From the NCBI GenBank assembly GCA_026003335.1, contig BPHB01000001.1:1947001-2011000 (forward strand): a stretch of 64,000 bases of DNA, given 5' to 3'. The stretch comes from Chitinophagales bacterium. Lineage in GTDB: Bacteria; Bacteroidota; Bacteroidia; Chitinophagales; CAIOSU01. This document shows, piece after piece, positions 42,314 through 51,734 of this stretch (positions are counted from its first letter, which is position 1; each line of letters starts with the position of its first letter). Position numbers and translations under genes: made by a program. The notes under the pieces are model-generated. The model was given only the letters and a program-made list of their open reading frames with translations. It did no database searches and was not told the DNA's origin.

Positions 42314-44038
42314 ATGTATTACCTGCTTTCCTGCGAAAATCCGCATCTGCATCTTATCCGTATTCGTTTCACCTGCACACACACAGGGGATGCTCCTTTG
42401 CGCGTGCAGCTTCCGGCCTGGCGCCCGGGGCGCTACGAACTGGCCAATTTTGCTCAAAACGTAAAATCTTTTGCCGTATACAACTCAGCAGGACAACAAT
42501 TGTCTTTTGCTAAGATAACCAAGGATTGCTGGGAAATAAAAACCCGCCCCTCAGACAAAAAAGTAATCATTGACTATACCTATTATGCCAACGAACTCAA
42601 CGCAGGCTCCTCTTTTCTGGATGAAACACAACTTTACGTCAATCCGGTAAACTGTCTGCTCTATATTCCGGGCAGGGAAACCGAACCGTGCCATCTGCAC
42701 CTGGAGCTTCCCGGAAGCTACAAGGTAGCCACTGCTCTGCAGTCAAAAGGAAAACACCAGTTTGAAGCAATCAGCTATCATGAACTTGCAGACAGCCCCT
42801 TTATCGCCAGTCGTAACCTGCTCAGCGAACAATACACCTGCCATGGCACTCCTTTCAGGCTTTGGTTTCACGGAGAATGCCGCCCGGATTGGAAAAGACT
42901 GCTGCATCACTTTAAACTTTTTACAGAAACACACTTCCGCCTCTTTCATCACTTCCCCTTTCGGGCATATCAGTTTCTCTTTCAGATTTTACCGTTCCCT
43001 TTTTATCATGGCGTGGAGCATGCCGCTTCTACGGTCATTGCCCTGGGGCCTGGCTATGATCTGATGCAGGAGAAATATACAGACCTGCTGGGCATTAGCT
43101 CGCATGAGCTTTTTCATGCCTGGAATGTAAAAAGCATTCGCCCGGCCGAGATGATGCCTTATGATTACAGTCGTGAAAACTATAGCCGCCTCGGTTACGT
43201 GACCGAGGGTGCAACTACTTATTATGGCGATGTATTACTATTGCGGGCCGGGGTTTTTTCGCTGGGAAATTATCTGACCGAGCTGAATCAACTTCTTTCC
43301 CGCCACTTCAACAACCCCGGACGGCTCAATCTTTCCGTGGCTGATTCGTCCTTTGATACCTGGCTGGATGGATATAAAGCAGGTATTCCGGGCAGAAAAA
43401 GCTCTATCTATGTGGAAGGTGCCCTGTGCGCCTTTATGCTGGATATGCGCATACGCTCATACACACGCAACCGTAGGTCTTTGGATGATGTGATGCGTAT
43501 GCTCTATCAACGATTCGGCAAGCAACAGATAGGCTATACTGAAGCTGACTTTAAGGCAGCTGCTGAAGAGGCGGCCGCTAAAAATCTGGATGATTTCTTT
43601 AAAAAATACATCTGGGGAGTTCATCCTTTTAATGCTGAACTCAAACGATGTCTGCATTATCTGGGGCTGCAACTGGTGGTTGAGAAAAATCCCTTGTTCA
43701 CCGAGGGGGTGCTTGGACTTAAAACCACGGAAACAGCCGGCAAAGTCGTGGTATCGGCTGTCTATCCAGATTCACCTGCAGAGCGTGCCGGTGTTACTCC
43801 ACAGGATGAAATCATTGCAATGAACGGCATGCAGATGGAAGGGAATGCCCATGCATGGGCACAATATTTTGCTGCAAGCCAGCCCTTGCGCCTCCTGCTG
43901 GCTACCAACAAATGCATCCGTGAAGTGCAGGTGACACCCGGCAAACACGTTTATTACCCGGTTTACCGGGTAGTGCCGCAAAAGAAACCCACATCAGAAG
44001 CACGCATTAACTTTAAAGCCTGGAGTACCTGCCCATAA
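42314..44038 (+). CDS. M61 family metallopeptidase (glycyl aminopeptidase type) with PDZ domain
   Basis: A 574-residue protease. The N-terminal beta domain has [21 protein letters not shown]. The gluzincin active site is [15 protein letters not shown] (HELFH), with the third ligand Glu in [17 protein letters not shown] domain occupies about 460-550 ([22 protein letters not shown]). Relatives cleave N-terminal Gly or Ala from peptides. No signal peptide is visible, suggesting a cytosolic place. Start chosen at ATG 42314 ([15 protein letters not shown]); a TTG three codons earlier is weaker. It is five bases upstream of the exonuclease III gene. Confidence 0.92.
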   Translation: MYYLLSCENPHLHLIRIRFTCTHTGDAPLRVQLPAWRPGRYELANFAQNVKSFAVYNSAGQQLSFAKITKDCWEIKTRPSDKKVIIDYTYYANELNAGSSFLDETQLYVNPVNCLLYIPGRETEPCHLHLELPGSYKVATALQSKGKHQFEAISYHELADSPFIASRNLLSEQYTCHGTPFRLWFHGECRPDWKRLLHHFKLFTETHFRLFHHFPFRAYQFLFQILPFPFYHGVEHAASTVIALGPGYDLMQEKYTDLLGISSHELFHAWNVKSIRPAEMMPYDYSRENYSRLGYVTEGATTYYGDVLLLRAGVFSLGNYLTELNQLLSRHFNNPGRLNLSVADSSFDTWLDGYKAGIPGRKSSIYVEGALCAFMLDMRIRSYTRNRRSLDDVMRMLYQRFGKQQIGYTEADFKAAAEEAAAKNLDDFFKKYIWGVHPFNAELKRCLHYLGLQLVVEKNPLFTEGVLGLKTTETAGKVVVSAVYPDSPAERAGVTPQDEIIAMNGMQMEGNAHAWAQYFAASQPLRLLLATNKCIREVQVTPGKHVYYPVYRVVPQKKPTSEARINFKAWSTCP

Positions 44039-44043
44039 CTTTT

Positions 44044-44814
44044 ATGAAACGCATCAAACTATTATCGTGGAATGTTAATGGACTGCGGGCAGTTATGAAA
44101 AAGGGATTCATGGAGTGGTTCCGGTCGCAAAATGCCGACATGGTTTGCTTACAGGAAACCAAACTCCAGAAAGACCAGGTTCCTCCCGAGCTGCAGCAGC
44201 CCGAAGGCTATTATGCCTATTTTGATTTTGCTGAACGCAAAGGGTACAGCGGAGTTGCTTTATTTACACGTGAGAAACCCCGCAATGTTGCCCACTCCAT
44301 TGGTAGCCGGTTTGAAGGAGAAGGACGTATCATCATAGCTGACTATCCGGAGTTTCTGCTCTATGATATTTATTTCCCTAACGGGCAGATGTCTGAAGAA
44401 CGCCTGCGCTATAAGCTGGAGTTTTATGATGCATTTTTAGAGCATTGTGAAAACCAGCGCAGACAGGGGAAGAGCATTGTCATTACCGGTGATATTAATA
44501 CCGCTCATAAAGAAATAGACCTCGCCCGCCCCAAGGCTAATGAAAAAACCTCAGGATTTCTTCCAGTGGAACGCGCCTGGATAGATAAACTGGTAGCCCA
44601 TGGCTATGTAGATACTTTTCGCCTCTTCAACCAGAGCCCCGGCCAATACACATACTGGGACCAGCGGTTCAATGCCCGCTCCAGGAATGTAGGCTGGCGC
44701 ATTGATTATTTTTTTGTCAGCGAAGACCTGGTGCCTCATGTCAAAGAGGCTTTTATCCAGGCTGAGGTGATGGGCTCTGACCACTGCCCTATAGGTTTGG
44801 TCCTGGAATTTTGA
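44044..44814 (+). CDS. exodeoxyribonuclease III (AP endonuclease, Xth type)
   Basis: A 256-residue Mg-dependent nuclease of base-excision repair. It cuts at abasic sites and removes 3' blocks. Motifs are [28 protein letters not shown] (catalytic Glu), [30 protein letters not shown] (Asp, Asn), WRIDYFFVS and the catalytic GSDHCPIGL. The length is normal for the family. It lies between the M61 protease and gpmA on the same strand, with a new promoter before gpmA. Confidence 0.95.
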   Translation: MKRIKLLSWNVNGLRAVMKKGFMEWFRSQNADMVCLQETKLQKDQVPPELQQPEGYYAYFDFAERKGYSGVALFTREKPRNVAHSIGSRFEGEGRIIIADYPEFLLYDIYFPNGQMSEERLRYKLEFYDAFLEHCENQRRQGKSIVITGDINTAHKEIDLARPKANEKTSGFLPVERAWIDKLVAHGYVDTFRLFNQSPGQYTYWDQRFNARSRNVGWRIDYFFVSEDLVPHVKEAFIQAEVMGSDHCPIGLVLEF

Positions 44815-44842
44815 TACCCCGGATACGAATTCCTTAAATTTG
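44809..44842 (+). promoter_or_regulatory. promoter of gpmA (TTTTG and TAAATTTG)
   Basis: TTTTG at 44809-44813 and TAAATTTG at 44835-44842 match both parts of the Bacteroidetes sigma-70-like promoter, separated by 21 bases. The -7 element is 31 bases before the gpmA ATG. The upstream box overlaps the end of the exonuclease gene. This is one of the two most complete promoters in the window. Confidence 0.6.
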
Positions 44843-44873
44843 CAGCTTTTATTGTTCCTTTCATTTTTTACGT

Positions 44874-45623
44874 ATGTATAAACTGGTCTTATTGCGTCAT
44901 GGCGAGAGCCTGTGGAATAAAGAAAACCGTTTCACCGGTTGGGTGGATATTGGGCTTTCCGAAAAAGGCATGGAAGAAGCTGCCGCGGCCGGTCGCCTGC
45001 TGAAAGCAGAAGGCTACGACTTTGACGTAGCTTATACCTCCGTGCTTAAACGCGCTATAAAAACGCTCTGGATTGTGCTGGAAGAAATGGACTTGATGTG
45101 GATTCCTGTACTCCGCTCATGGCGCCTTAATGAACGACACTACGGAGCTCTGCAAGGACTTAACAAAGCTGAAACTGCCGCCCGCTATGGTGAACAGCAG
45201 GTGTTCATCTGGAGAAGAAGTTATGATATTCCGCCTCCTGCTCTGGAGAAAAATGATCCGCTTTATCCGGGCAAAGACAAACGTTACCGCGAGCTTGCAG
45301 AAAATGAAATTCCCCTTACTGAATGCCTGAAAGATACTGTATCCCGGGTAGTACCTTACTGGCAACACACCATACTTCCGGATCTGAAAAAAGGGAAAAA
45401 AGTTCTTATTACCGCCCACGGCAACAGCCTACGTGCTTTAATTAAGCACCTTGACCAAATTTCCGATGCAGAAATCGTTGGAATAAATATTCCCACGGGC
45501 ATTCCGCTGGTGTATGAACTGGATTCGCAATGCAACCCGCTAAAGAGCTACTACCTGGGTGATCCGGAAGCCATCAGGAAAGCTATTGAGGGGGTTGCTG
45601 CACAGGGGAAAGCCTCAAAATAG
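44874..45623 (+). CDS. gpmA: 2,3-bisphosphoglycerate-dependent phosphoglycerate mutase
   Basis: A 249-residue glycolytic enzyme interconverting 3- and 2-phosphoglycerate through a phosphohistidine. The phosphorylated His is in [18 protein letters not shown]. Other marks are [26 protein letters not shown], the Tyr/Arg loop [12 protein letters not shown] and the second catalytic His in [15 protein letters not shown]. Length and motifs match the dPGM family throughout. The phosphatase gene follows three bases later, so the two are likely cotranscribed. Confidence 0.96.
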   Translation: MYKLVLLRHGESLWNKENRFTGWVDIGLSEKGMEEAAAAGRLLKAEGYDFDVAYTSVLKRAIKTLWIVLEEMDLMWIPVLRSWRLNERHYGALQGLNKAETAARYGEQQVFIWRRSYDIPPPALEKNDPLYPGKDKRYRELAENEIPLTECLKDTVSRVVPYWQHTILPDLKKGKKVLITAHGNSLRALIKHLDQISDAEIVGINIPTGIPLVYELDSQCNPLKSYYLGDPEAIRKAIEGVAAQGKASK

Positions 45624-45626
45624 TTT

Positions 45627-46310
45627 ATGGCCAAACATTGGGTTATCGGTGATGTACATGGCTGCTGCAAAACCCTGCGTGCCCTTATTGAAGAAAAATT
45701 AATTCCCGGCAGGGAAGACAAACTGATTTTCGTGGGCGATTACATAGATCGCGGACCTGACAGCAAGGGCGTTATCACTTACCTGATGGAGTTGCAGCTT
45801 TTGGGATATTCCATCATCCTGCTGAAAGGCAATCACGAAGACATGATGCTGCGGGCAGCTGAAGACAAATCGGCCCGTAACAACTGGTTTTACAACGGAG
45901 GCATGCCTACCTTGAACAGTTTTGGCGTACGTGATGTGCAGGAGATCCCCTCGCATTTTATGGAATTCTTGCTTAACCTGGATTATTACTACCTGACAGA
46001 ACAATTCGTAGTGGTACATGCCGGGCTGAACTTCAACCTGGATGACCCTTTCAGCGATAAAGAAGCCATGCTCTGGATTCGCAACCAAAAGGTTGTGCCC
46101 GAAAAAATCGGCAACCGGAAATTAATTCACGGCCATACGCCCATCATGCTTGATAAGCTGGTGGAATCCGTAGAAAGCAATGCCCCGAATATTGATCTGG
46201 ATAATGGCTGTGTATATGTGGGCACCCCGGGGTTGGGCAACCTCTGCGCCTTAGAGCTATCATCCATGCGGCTGGAAGTGCAACCCAACAAAGATATTAT
46301 CTGGCCTTGA
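45627..46310 (+). CDS. metallophosphoesterase, PrpA/bacteriophage-lambda-phosphatase type
   Basis: A 227-residue two-metal phosphatase of the PPP-like group. The ligands are in VIGDVHGCCKTL, FVGDYIDRGPDSKGV, LKGNHEDMM and the late histidines in VVVHAGLNF and IHGHTPIML. Such enzymes act as Ser/Thr or Tyr protein phosphatases or as diadenosine tetraphosphatase. The short length fits PrpA/lambda phosphatase better than ApaH. It is three bases downstream of gpmA. Confidence 0.9.
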   Translation: MAKHWVIGDVHGCCKTLRALIEEKLIPGREDKLIFVGDYIDRGPDSKGVITYLMELQLLGYSIILLKGNHEDMMLRAAEDKSARNNWFYNGGMPTLNSFGVRDVQEIPSHFMEFLLNLDYYYLTEQFVVVHAGLNFNLDDPFSDKEAMLWIRNQKVVPEKIGNRKLIHGHTPIMLDKLVESVESNAPNIDLDNGCVYVGTPGLGNLCALELSSMRLEVQPNKDIIWP

Positions 46311-46331
46311 TGGGTTTTCCGGGATTTCAGA

Positions 46332-47243
46332 TTAAAGCACCTCATAGCCAGTGGAGGATGCAATCTTGCGAACCCACTTGTATCCCAGCACCACCTCATG
46401 GCTGCCACTGCTCACTGTGCGCAGATTGGAAGTTGTGATGTCGTAAGCATACCCTATCTCTATCATTTTTTTAATCAGCACTCCGGCAAAAAGCGCTGCA
46501 GCATCACCGGTGCGATAGGTTGCTCCGAGCCATACCATGTGGTTGTACCAGGCTCGCAGGGTAATATCTCCCTCCACCGGAGCAGCCTTTACAGCCTTAA
46601 TCAGGAAAGAGGGTTCCAGTTCAAACTTCTTTGCCACAGTAAACCGATAGCCCGCAGCAAGAAAATAGTGCGGTATCTGGCGCAGGTCAGAAGGGTCGTT
46701 TTTGTTAATCTGGGGTACGGAAAATCCGGCATATAATCCTTTCCACCTGTAGTAAATGCCCAGACCAATATCGGGAGCAACTTTGCCATCCTGCACTTCA
46801 GCCACAGCCGCATCATTAACCTCCCGAATATGAATATCCTCATCCAGATCAAGAGCCACAATACCCAGCGATATACCTGCGGCAATCATGCTTTCCTTCT
46901 TCAGCCGGATGCCGTAGGAGAGGGCCACATTAAAACCGATATTTCTAAGAGCACCGGTTTTGTCATGGTATATATTTCCACCGATACCAAGGGGGAATTT
47001 TTTGAGTGACCCGCAACCCGAGAAAGTTTGCGTGTGCGGCTGACCCTGCAGACCAGCCCACTGATACCGGTATAAAAATTTAAAATCCGCTCCGTTCTTC
47101 ACGGAGGCTATAGCTGGGTTGTAGAAAAAATCATTGAATACATACTGAGTAAACAACGGCTTCTGCTGGGCACTGCTAACAAAAGATAGAATCATAAGCA
47201 GCGCTCCCGTGAGGACACAACAAAGAAGAAATTGCCGATGCAT
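46332..47243 (-). CDS. PorP/SprF family type IX secretion membrane protein (stand-alone)
   Basis: A 303-residue outer-membrane barrel. The signal peptide (about 1-26, ending SFVSSAQQ) precedes the signature PLFTQYVFNDFFYNPAIASVKN. Barrel strands follow, such as GIGGNIYHDKTGALRN and HYFLAAGYRF, with EIGYAYDITTSNLR near the end. Unlike the copy at 18929-19951, no cargo or PorE-like gene adjoins it. It may be the general PorP subunit or a partner for cargo encoded elsewhere. It is divergent from the exosortase pair. Confidence 0.9.
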   Translation of the reverse strand: MHRQFLLCCVLTGALLMILSFVSSAQQKPLFTQYVFNDFFYNPAIASVKNGADFKFLYRYQWAGLQGQPHTQTFSGCGSLKKFPLGIGGNIYHDKTGALRNIGFNVALSYGIRLKKESMIAAGISLGIVALDLDEDIHIREVNDAAVAEVQDGKVAPDIGLGIYYRWKGLYAGFSVPQINKNDPSDLRQIPHYFLAAGYRFTVAKKFELEPSFLIKAVKAAPVEGDITLRAWYNHMVWLGATYRTGDAAALFAGVLIKKMIEIGYAYDITTSNLRTVSSGSHEVVLGYKWVRKIASSTGYEVL

Positions 47244-47400
47244 AAACCCCGTCTTTTTTTCTCAATGCAGGAATTGGTGCTCAATATACAGAATTGATAT
47301 GAAATACAGCAACTGCCCGCATGTTTACTGAGAAAGAAGTATTTGTTATGAAACCGGTTTGTGAGTTTGAAATTCAGATATCGGTTTTTAACTTTAGAGC

Positions 47401-47595
47401 ATGATGCGCAAGTTTTCGCCCCTATTATTCTGGATTGTTGCGGCATGTGTATGGCTTCTGCCCTCTGGGGTTTATGCTCAGCCAGGACCCCCTCCACCGC
47501 CCACCAGTGTTCCGGTTGACCCGTTGGCATGGGTTCTGCTTACCGGAGGAGCTATTGCGCTATACAACCATCATAAATCTAAAAATAAAAAATAA
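47401..47595 (+). CDS. 64-residue putative exosortase substrate with C-terminal sorting signal
   Basis: A 64-residue protein. An N-terminal signal peptide (about 1-26: FSPLLFWIVAACVWLLP, ending GVYA) is followed by a Pro-rich spacer (QPGPPPPPTS). The C-terminus has a short PVDP motif (38-41), one hydrophobic helix (WVLLTGGAIALY) and a basic tail (HHKSKNKK). Motif, helix and positive tail together are the layout of sortase-like sorting signals. It resembles the short PID-type signals found with Bacteroidetes exosortases. After processing at both ends, almost nothing but the proline spacer would remain. It is 35 bases before the exosortase gene on the same strand. Confidence 0.72.
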   Translation: MMRKFSPLLFWIVAACVWLLPSGVYAQPGPPPPPTSVPVDPLAWVLLTGGAIALYNHHKSKNKK

Positions 47596-47630
47596 ACCCC
47601 TCTCATTCAGCTTACTTTATCACTTGGCAT

Positions 47631-48191
47631 ATGGCCAATGAAAAAACTACCACCACAAAAAAGCTGGGCAGCCTGTTTGTAAAACTCGTGCTGATCTGGC
47701 TTTCCTGGAAGGTGTTTATCTGGATTGCCGGAGAAGAGAGCACTCCTGTTGAAGACCGGATGTTTCCGGCATTCAGCGCTTACTGGGAACAGCTCAACGA
47801 CTGGTTACGGATTGTTATTCTTCACGCTGCTAACTGGCTGCTTCATATGCTGGGCTATGAAACCGTATTGGAGCATAATTATGTGCTTCGTGTGCTGGGG
47901 CATAGAGGTATTGCCCTGGGTAACTATTGTTTGGGGTTTCAACTTATGTATTATTTCATCATGTTGGTGATGATATCCGATCTTTCATGGCCTATTAAGG
48001 TTTTTGCATCAATAACAGGGGTGGTTCTAATACAGGTCATGAACATACTAAGGGTGGCCGGATTAAATCTTATAGATGTGCATTACAACCAATACATGGT
48101 GACACTGAGCCATGACTACATTTTCAATTTTCTCGTCTTCGGATTGTTACTGCTGTTTTATTACTGGCTGTTGAAAATGAGTTCCCGCTGA
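47631..48191 (+). CDS. exosortase/archaeosortase-family membrane protein
   Basis: A 186-residue protein with about five to six transmembrane segments. The three residues proposed as the family's catalytic centre are present in order: Cys100 in ALGNYCLGFQ, Arg141 in NILRVAGLN and His161 in TLSHDYIFNFLVF. Exosortases are membrane cysteine transpeptidase-like enzymes that cleave C-terminal sorting signals and may transfer the protein to a carrier. The short size fits Bacteroidetes types such as XrtF or XrtX; I cannot choose between them. Its neighbour upstream carries a matching signal. Confidence 0.88.
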   Translation: MANEKTTTTKKLGSLFVKLVLIWLSWKVFIWIAGEESTPVEDRMFPAFSAYWEQLNDWLRIVILHAANWLLHMLGYETVLEHNYVLRVLGHRGIALGNYCLGFQLMYYFIMLVMISDLSWPIKVFASITGVVLIQVMNILRVAGLNLIDVHYNQYMVTLSHDYIFNFLVFGLLLLFYYWLLKMSSR

Positions 48192-48198
48192 AGATGCC

Positions 48199-48726
48199 TT
48201 ACCGCGCTTCAGACAGAGAGGCCAGCAACTTATCCAGATCCCGAGGGCTGAGGTCTTTGCCAATCACAATTCCCTTATGATTAATCAGAAAGGAAGCGGG
48301 AATAGAAACCACCTGGAAGCTATCGGCCGCAGGTGACTTCCATCCCTGTAAATCGCAACCGTGCGCATCCCAGTAGAGGTGGTCGTCCTCAATAGCTTTC
48401 AGCCACTTGTTGCGGTCAGAATCCAGCGAAACACTGAAGAAAACAAGTCTCTCCGCGTTTTTGAACGGCACATCCCGATACTTGCTGTAGAGTTCCACCA
48501 GTTTCGGATTTTCTCTTCGGCAGGGAGCGCACCAGGAAGCCCAGAAATGCAAAAGCACCAGGTTACCCCGATAGGCAGAAAGGCTCAGAGTATCACCCGA
48601 AGCACTGGGGACATATAGATCAGGCGCTCTGTCACCAACCAGAATTTTATCTGTATGAAACCACTTGCAAGCCGACAAGCAGCCTATCAGACAGATAAGC
48701 AGCAGATTAAAATGCCTTGTTTTCAA
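48199..48726 (-). CDS. TlpA-like thioredoxin-fold lipoprotein
   Basis: About 175 residues. Reading from a TTG at 48726 gives an ideal lipoprotein signal (KTRHFNLLLICLIGCLSAC, lipobox LSAC). Longer starts (for example ATG 48786) would bury it behind 20 or more residues. The thioredoxin domain has GDRAPDLYVPSASGDTLSLS, the active site WASWCAPCRRE (CxxC) and the cis-Pro loop VVSIPASFLI. TlpA/ResA proteins reduce or shuffle disulphides in the periplasm. The start lies 20 bases inside the end of the upstream thioesterase gene. It is convergent with the exosortase gene. Confidence 0.86.
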   Translation of the reverse strand: MKTRHFNLLLICLIGCLSACKWFHTDKILVGDRAPDLYVPSASGDTLSLSAYRGNLVLLHFWASWCAPCRRENPKLVELYSKYRDVPFKNAERLVFFSVSLDSDRNKWLKAIEDDHLYWDAHGCDLQGWKSPAADSFQVVSIPASFLINHKGIVIGKDLSPRDLDKLLASLSEAR

Positions 48727-49138
48727 ATTCCGATATGATTTGTTTCCAAGCAGAAGGTATGGGAATGCTTTTTTGAGCAGCATAATCATAAGCAACCAGC
48801 ACGGTGTGCGCACGGGCTGCCGTAATGACCCCATTGCCCTGCATTTTAACTATTTCGTATTCCAGGTCAAAACTTTTGGTGCCGATACGGCTGCATCGGG
48901 TATACACCTGAATTTTATCATCAAACAACAGGGGCAGAAGAAAATCTACCGTGGCTTTGGCGAGTATAAAACCCGGTGAGCTGTGCATGCCCGTTTGTAA
49001 TACCTGCTTAAAGTATGCAATGCGGGCCGACTCAATATAAGTCAGATAACGGGCGTTGTTCACATGACCCATAGAGTCAATATCGGCAAAACGTATCTGT
49101 ATATCAGTACAATGACGGAAACCAGCGGGGTTGTTCAT
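48707..49138 (-). CDS. acyl-CoA thioesterase of the YbgC/4-hydroxybenzoyl-CoA thioesterase type
   Basis: A 143-residue hot-dog-fold protein. The catalytic segment IRFADIDSMGHVNNARYLTYIESAR has the conserved Asp and the GHVNNARY motif. ATVDFLLPLLFDD and a RCSRIGTKSFDLEYEI strand follow. It hydrolyses acyl-CoA esters; chain preference is unknown. The gene sits four bases after the trkA stop and overlaps the start of the TlpA-like lipoprotein gene. Confidence 0.9.
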   Translation of the reverse strand: MNNPAGFRHCTDIQIRFADIDSMGHVNNARYLTYIESARIAYFKQVLQTGMHSSPGFILAKATVDFLLPLLFDDKIQVYTRCSRIGTKSFDLEYEIVKMQGNGVITAARAHTVLVAYDYAAQKSIPIPSAWKQIISEFENKAF

Positions 49139-49142
49139 TTTT

Positions 49143-49829
49143 TTATTCTGATTCTTTTAAAAACTGCTGTACGTCTTTCTTTGCACCAAAAACCACCAAA
49201 ATATCTCCCTTTTCAATTATCGTTTCAGCATTGACCACGCCCAGCACCTGTTTGGTAGTTCGCGTCAGGCCGAGCAGATTGGTATGGGTGGCTTTGCGAA
49301 TGATGGTAATCACATTCAATCGGTACTGATTTTTAAGCTGAGCTTCCTGAATGGTTTTTCCGGCAAACTCATCGGCTGTAATTTCAGCAATAGTATAGTC
49401 ATCGGATATCTCAAAGGCATCAATTATCCTTTTGAAGGATAAGCGATATGCCAGGCGTTCGGCCGACTCCTTTTCCGGATTGACAATTTCTTCCACCCCG
49501 ATGGATTCCAGCACGATGCGATGCAGGGGCGAAATAGCTCGGCTGATAATACGCCTGGTGCGCATTTGTTTTAGCAGCGCTGTGGTCATCAGCGAGTCTC
49601 CCTCATTTTCACCGATACACACTATGGCAAGGTCAACATCTTTCAATGGGAGCGTATTCATGGAATTGGCTATAGTGGTGTCCAGGCATACTACGTAGGT
49701 AAGCTGGTCCTTCAACTCCTCCACCCTTTCCATACGTTGGTCAATACCAACAACCTCGTGACCCATCTGCTGCAGGTTAATGGCAAGGTTGGCACCAAAA
49801 TTTCCAAGTCCGAATACGGCTATTTTCAT
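49143..49829 (-). CDS. potassium uptake regulatory subunit, TrkA/KtrA type (RCK)
   Basis: A 228-residue cytosolic gating subunit. An RCK_N domain binds NAD(H) or ATP (MKIAVFGLGNFGANLAINL, with VVGIDQRMERVEEL). It is followed by an RCK_C domain (about 140-225). A single RCK pair, as here, fits KtrA rather than the duplicated TrkA. Start chosen at ATG 49829; a TTG at 49838 overlapping the transporter stop is possible. Together with the adjacent TrkH/KtrB-like gene it forms a complete potassium transporter. Confidence 0.93.
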   Translation of the reverse strand: MKIAVFGLGNFGANLAINLQQMGHEVVGIDQRMERVEELKDQLTYVVCLDTTIANSMNTLPLKDVDLAIVCIGENEGDSLMTTALLKQMRTRRIISRAISPLHRIVLESIGVEEIVNPEKESAERLAYRLSFKRIIDAFEISDDYTIAEITADEFAGKTIQEAQLKNQYRLNVITIIRKATHTNLLGLTRTTKQVLGVVNAETIIEKGDILVVFGAKKDVQQFLKESE

Positions 49830-49834
49830 TTTTT

Positions 49835-51616
49835 TCAATTCATCAGAATTAATTCTTCCGGATATGCATAGCTCTTATTCCTCGCCTGCATGAGTATGGT
49901 CGTTAGCAAAGTAAGTGCACCCACTCTCCCGATGAACATGGTCAACATAATTACATATTTTCCAGCAGTGCTTAACCCGGAAGTTATTCCAAGGCTCAGG
50001 CCTACGGTACTCATAGCGGAAACACTTTCAAAAAGGAGCTGCATAAACTGTTTATCTGTTTCAAACAGGCAGAGTAAAAATACGGATACTCCAGTCACCA
50101 GAAACGAGAGCACAATGATAGCGAAGCTGCGCCTGACGCTCAGGGCAGCAATTTCTCTCCGGTAAAACTCCGTGCGCGTGAACCCTCGCGCTGTACTGAT
50201 GATATTGAGCATGGCAACAGCAAACACGCTGGTTTTGATACCCCCTCCGGTAGAGCCTGGAGAGGCACCTATCCACATCAGCAGTAAGGTGAAAAGTAAG
50301 GAGGCCATAGTTAAGTCTGCATAGGAGATGGTGTTGAAGCCGGCCGTGCGGGCGGTAGCGGAAGCAAAAAAAGCTGAAACCAGGCGCGGAAAGAAGCCGG
50401 CATGTTTGGAAAGGGCACCACTATATTCAAAAAGAAGATAATACAAAGTTCCGCCGGTAAGAAGCAGCGCTGTGGTGCCAATGACAATAACTGAGTTCAT
50501 ATGCAATGCCCAGGGCTTTACATAAAGAGGCTTCGCTGCCATCCAATGGCGGAAAAAGGCAGCAACCAGATGCCTTAGATAGGAAATAAAATTAAAGACA
50601 ATGGAAAAGCCCAGTCCTCCGGCTATCACAAGCAGAGCCACCGTCAGATGGAGAGGATAGTTGTATTGCACCGTACTATCGGCAAGGCCTCCGCTTAACG
50701 TAGAAAAGCCCGCATTGCAGAAAGCAGAAACGGAATGAAAAACCGCGAAAAATAATTTTTGTTCAAATCCCTCAAAGTGGGCATTATCCAGTGTACACAA
50801 AATAATCGCTGCCCCCACCGCTTCAATGAACAGGGTGAGCGATACTACCTTTATGACAAACCGGCTGATATCACCCAGGCTCAGCGTATTAAGATAATCT
50901 TTTAGAACCAAGGCTTCCTGCACTGAGCTCTGACCTTTGAAAAACATCGCAAAGAAACTGGTGAAGGTCATTATCCCCAGTCCTCCCAGTTGAATGAGAA
51001 TAAGGATAAACAATTGTCCCAGCGGAGTGAAAGCGGTAGCTGTGTCTACCACAATAAGCCCTGTAACACAAACAGCGCTCACAGAAGTAAAAAGTGCATC
51101 GTGAAAACTGATTCCTGCTACTGTCGCCTTCGGCAACAGGAGCAGGAATGTTCCCGCCAAAATCAACAACAGAAAACTACCTACAAAAAGCACAGCGGGA
51201 TTAAATGGCATACCGCTTATGCGAGCGGCTATTTTGCCCAGCTCAACCAGAAAAAACACCGTGAGGGAAACGTAGACGAAGACAAGATGCTGGGCAATAA
51301 AACGAAACAGAAAGTGGGCATCTTCGCCACGACTGATCCATAGATATTTGGAAAGCACCAACAGGGCAAACAGCAACAGCAAGGCTATTTCAGCCATTGG
51401 AATTTTTCTTCTCAAAAAGGCGGCAGCTCCCGTACTGAACAACAGAATGACAGAAATTGCTGCTACCCACCCCCATAGAACTTCAGAAAATACACGAAAC
51501 GTGAGTTCCGAGAGGCGAAAGCCAATATGAAAGAGAAGGGTTAGCAATGCTCCCAATGCAGCTCCGGTTCTTAGCATGTCGGTAAGGAGCAGAAATTTTT
51601 TGATCAGTGTCTTCAA
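49835..51616 (-). CDS. TrkH/KtrB-type potassium transporter subunit
   Basis: A 593-residue membrane protein. The four pore loops each carry the selectivity Gly: SVSAVCVTGLIVVD, HSVSAFCNAGFSTL, ASATARTAGFNTIS and ESVSAMSTVGLSLG. Before the core lies an extra region of ~140 residues with about four hydrophobic segments, making the protein longer than typical KtrB. The first codon used here is a TTG; an ATG at 51577 (MLRTGAALG) is an alternative start. It conducts K+, probably with Na+ or H+ coupling, under control of the RCK protein encoded immediately downstream. Confidence 0.92.
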   Translation of the reverse strand: MKTLIKKFLLLTDMLRTGAALGALLTLLFHIGFRLSELTFRVFSEVLWGWVAAISVILLFSTGAAAFLRRKIPMAEIALLLLFALLVLSKYLWISRGEDAHFLFRFIAQHLVFVYVSLTVFFLVELGKIAARISGMPFNPAVLFVGSFLLLILAGTFLLLLPKATVAGISFHDALFTSVSAVCVTGLIVVDTATAFTPLGQLFILILIQLGGLGIMTFTSFFAMFFKGQSSVQEALVLKDYLNTLSLGDISRFVIKVVSLTLFIEAVGAAIILCTLDNAHFEGFEQKLFFAVFHSVSAFCNAGFSTLSGGLADSTVQYNYPLHLTVALLVIAGGLGFSIVFNFISYLRHLVAAFFRHWMAAKPLYVKPWALHMNSVIVIGTTALLLTGGTLYYLLFEYSGALSKHAGFFPRLVSAFFASATARTAGFNTISYADLTMASLLFTLLLMWIGASPGSTGGGIKTSVFAVAMLNIISTARGFTRTEFYRREIAALSVRRSFAIIVLSFLVTGVSVFLLCLFETDKQFMQLLFESVSAMSTVGLSLGITSGLSTAGKYVIMLTMFIGRVGALTLLTTILMQARNKSYAYPEELILMN

Positions 51617-51734
51617 AGGAGATCTTTAGTAAGATGTGAACCAACTCGGGGTTGCTAATATAGGCGGGAATGCCTTGTTTGCCAAGGTCATGCGCTGAGT
51701 GACCCGGGCTCCGCATGCCGGACGTTAGGCTGGA

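Noticed and set aside
47389-47396. TAACTTTA as a promoter for the 64-residue protein
   Set aside because: It is only a 7/8 match and so close to the ATG that transcription would begin at or after the start codon.
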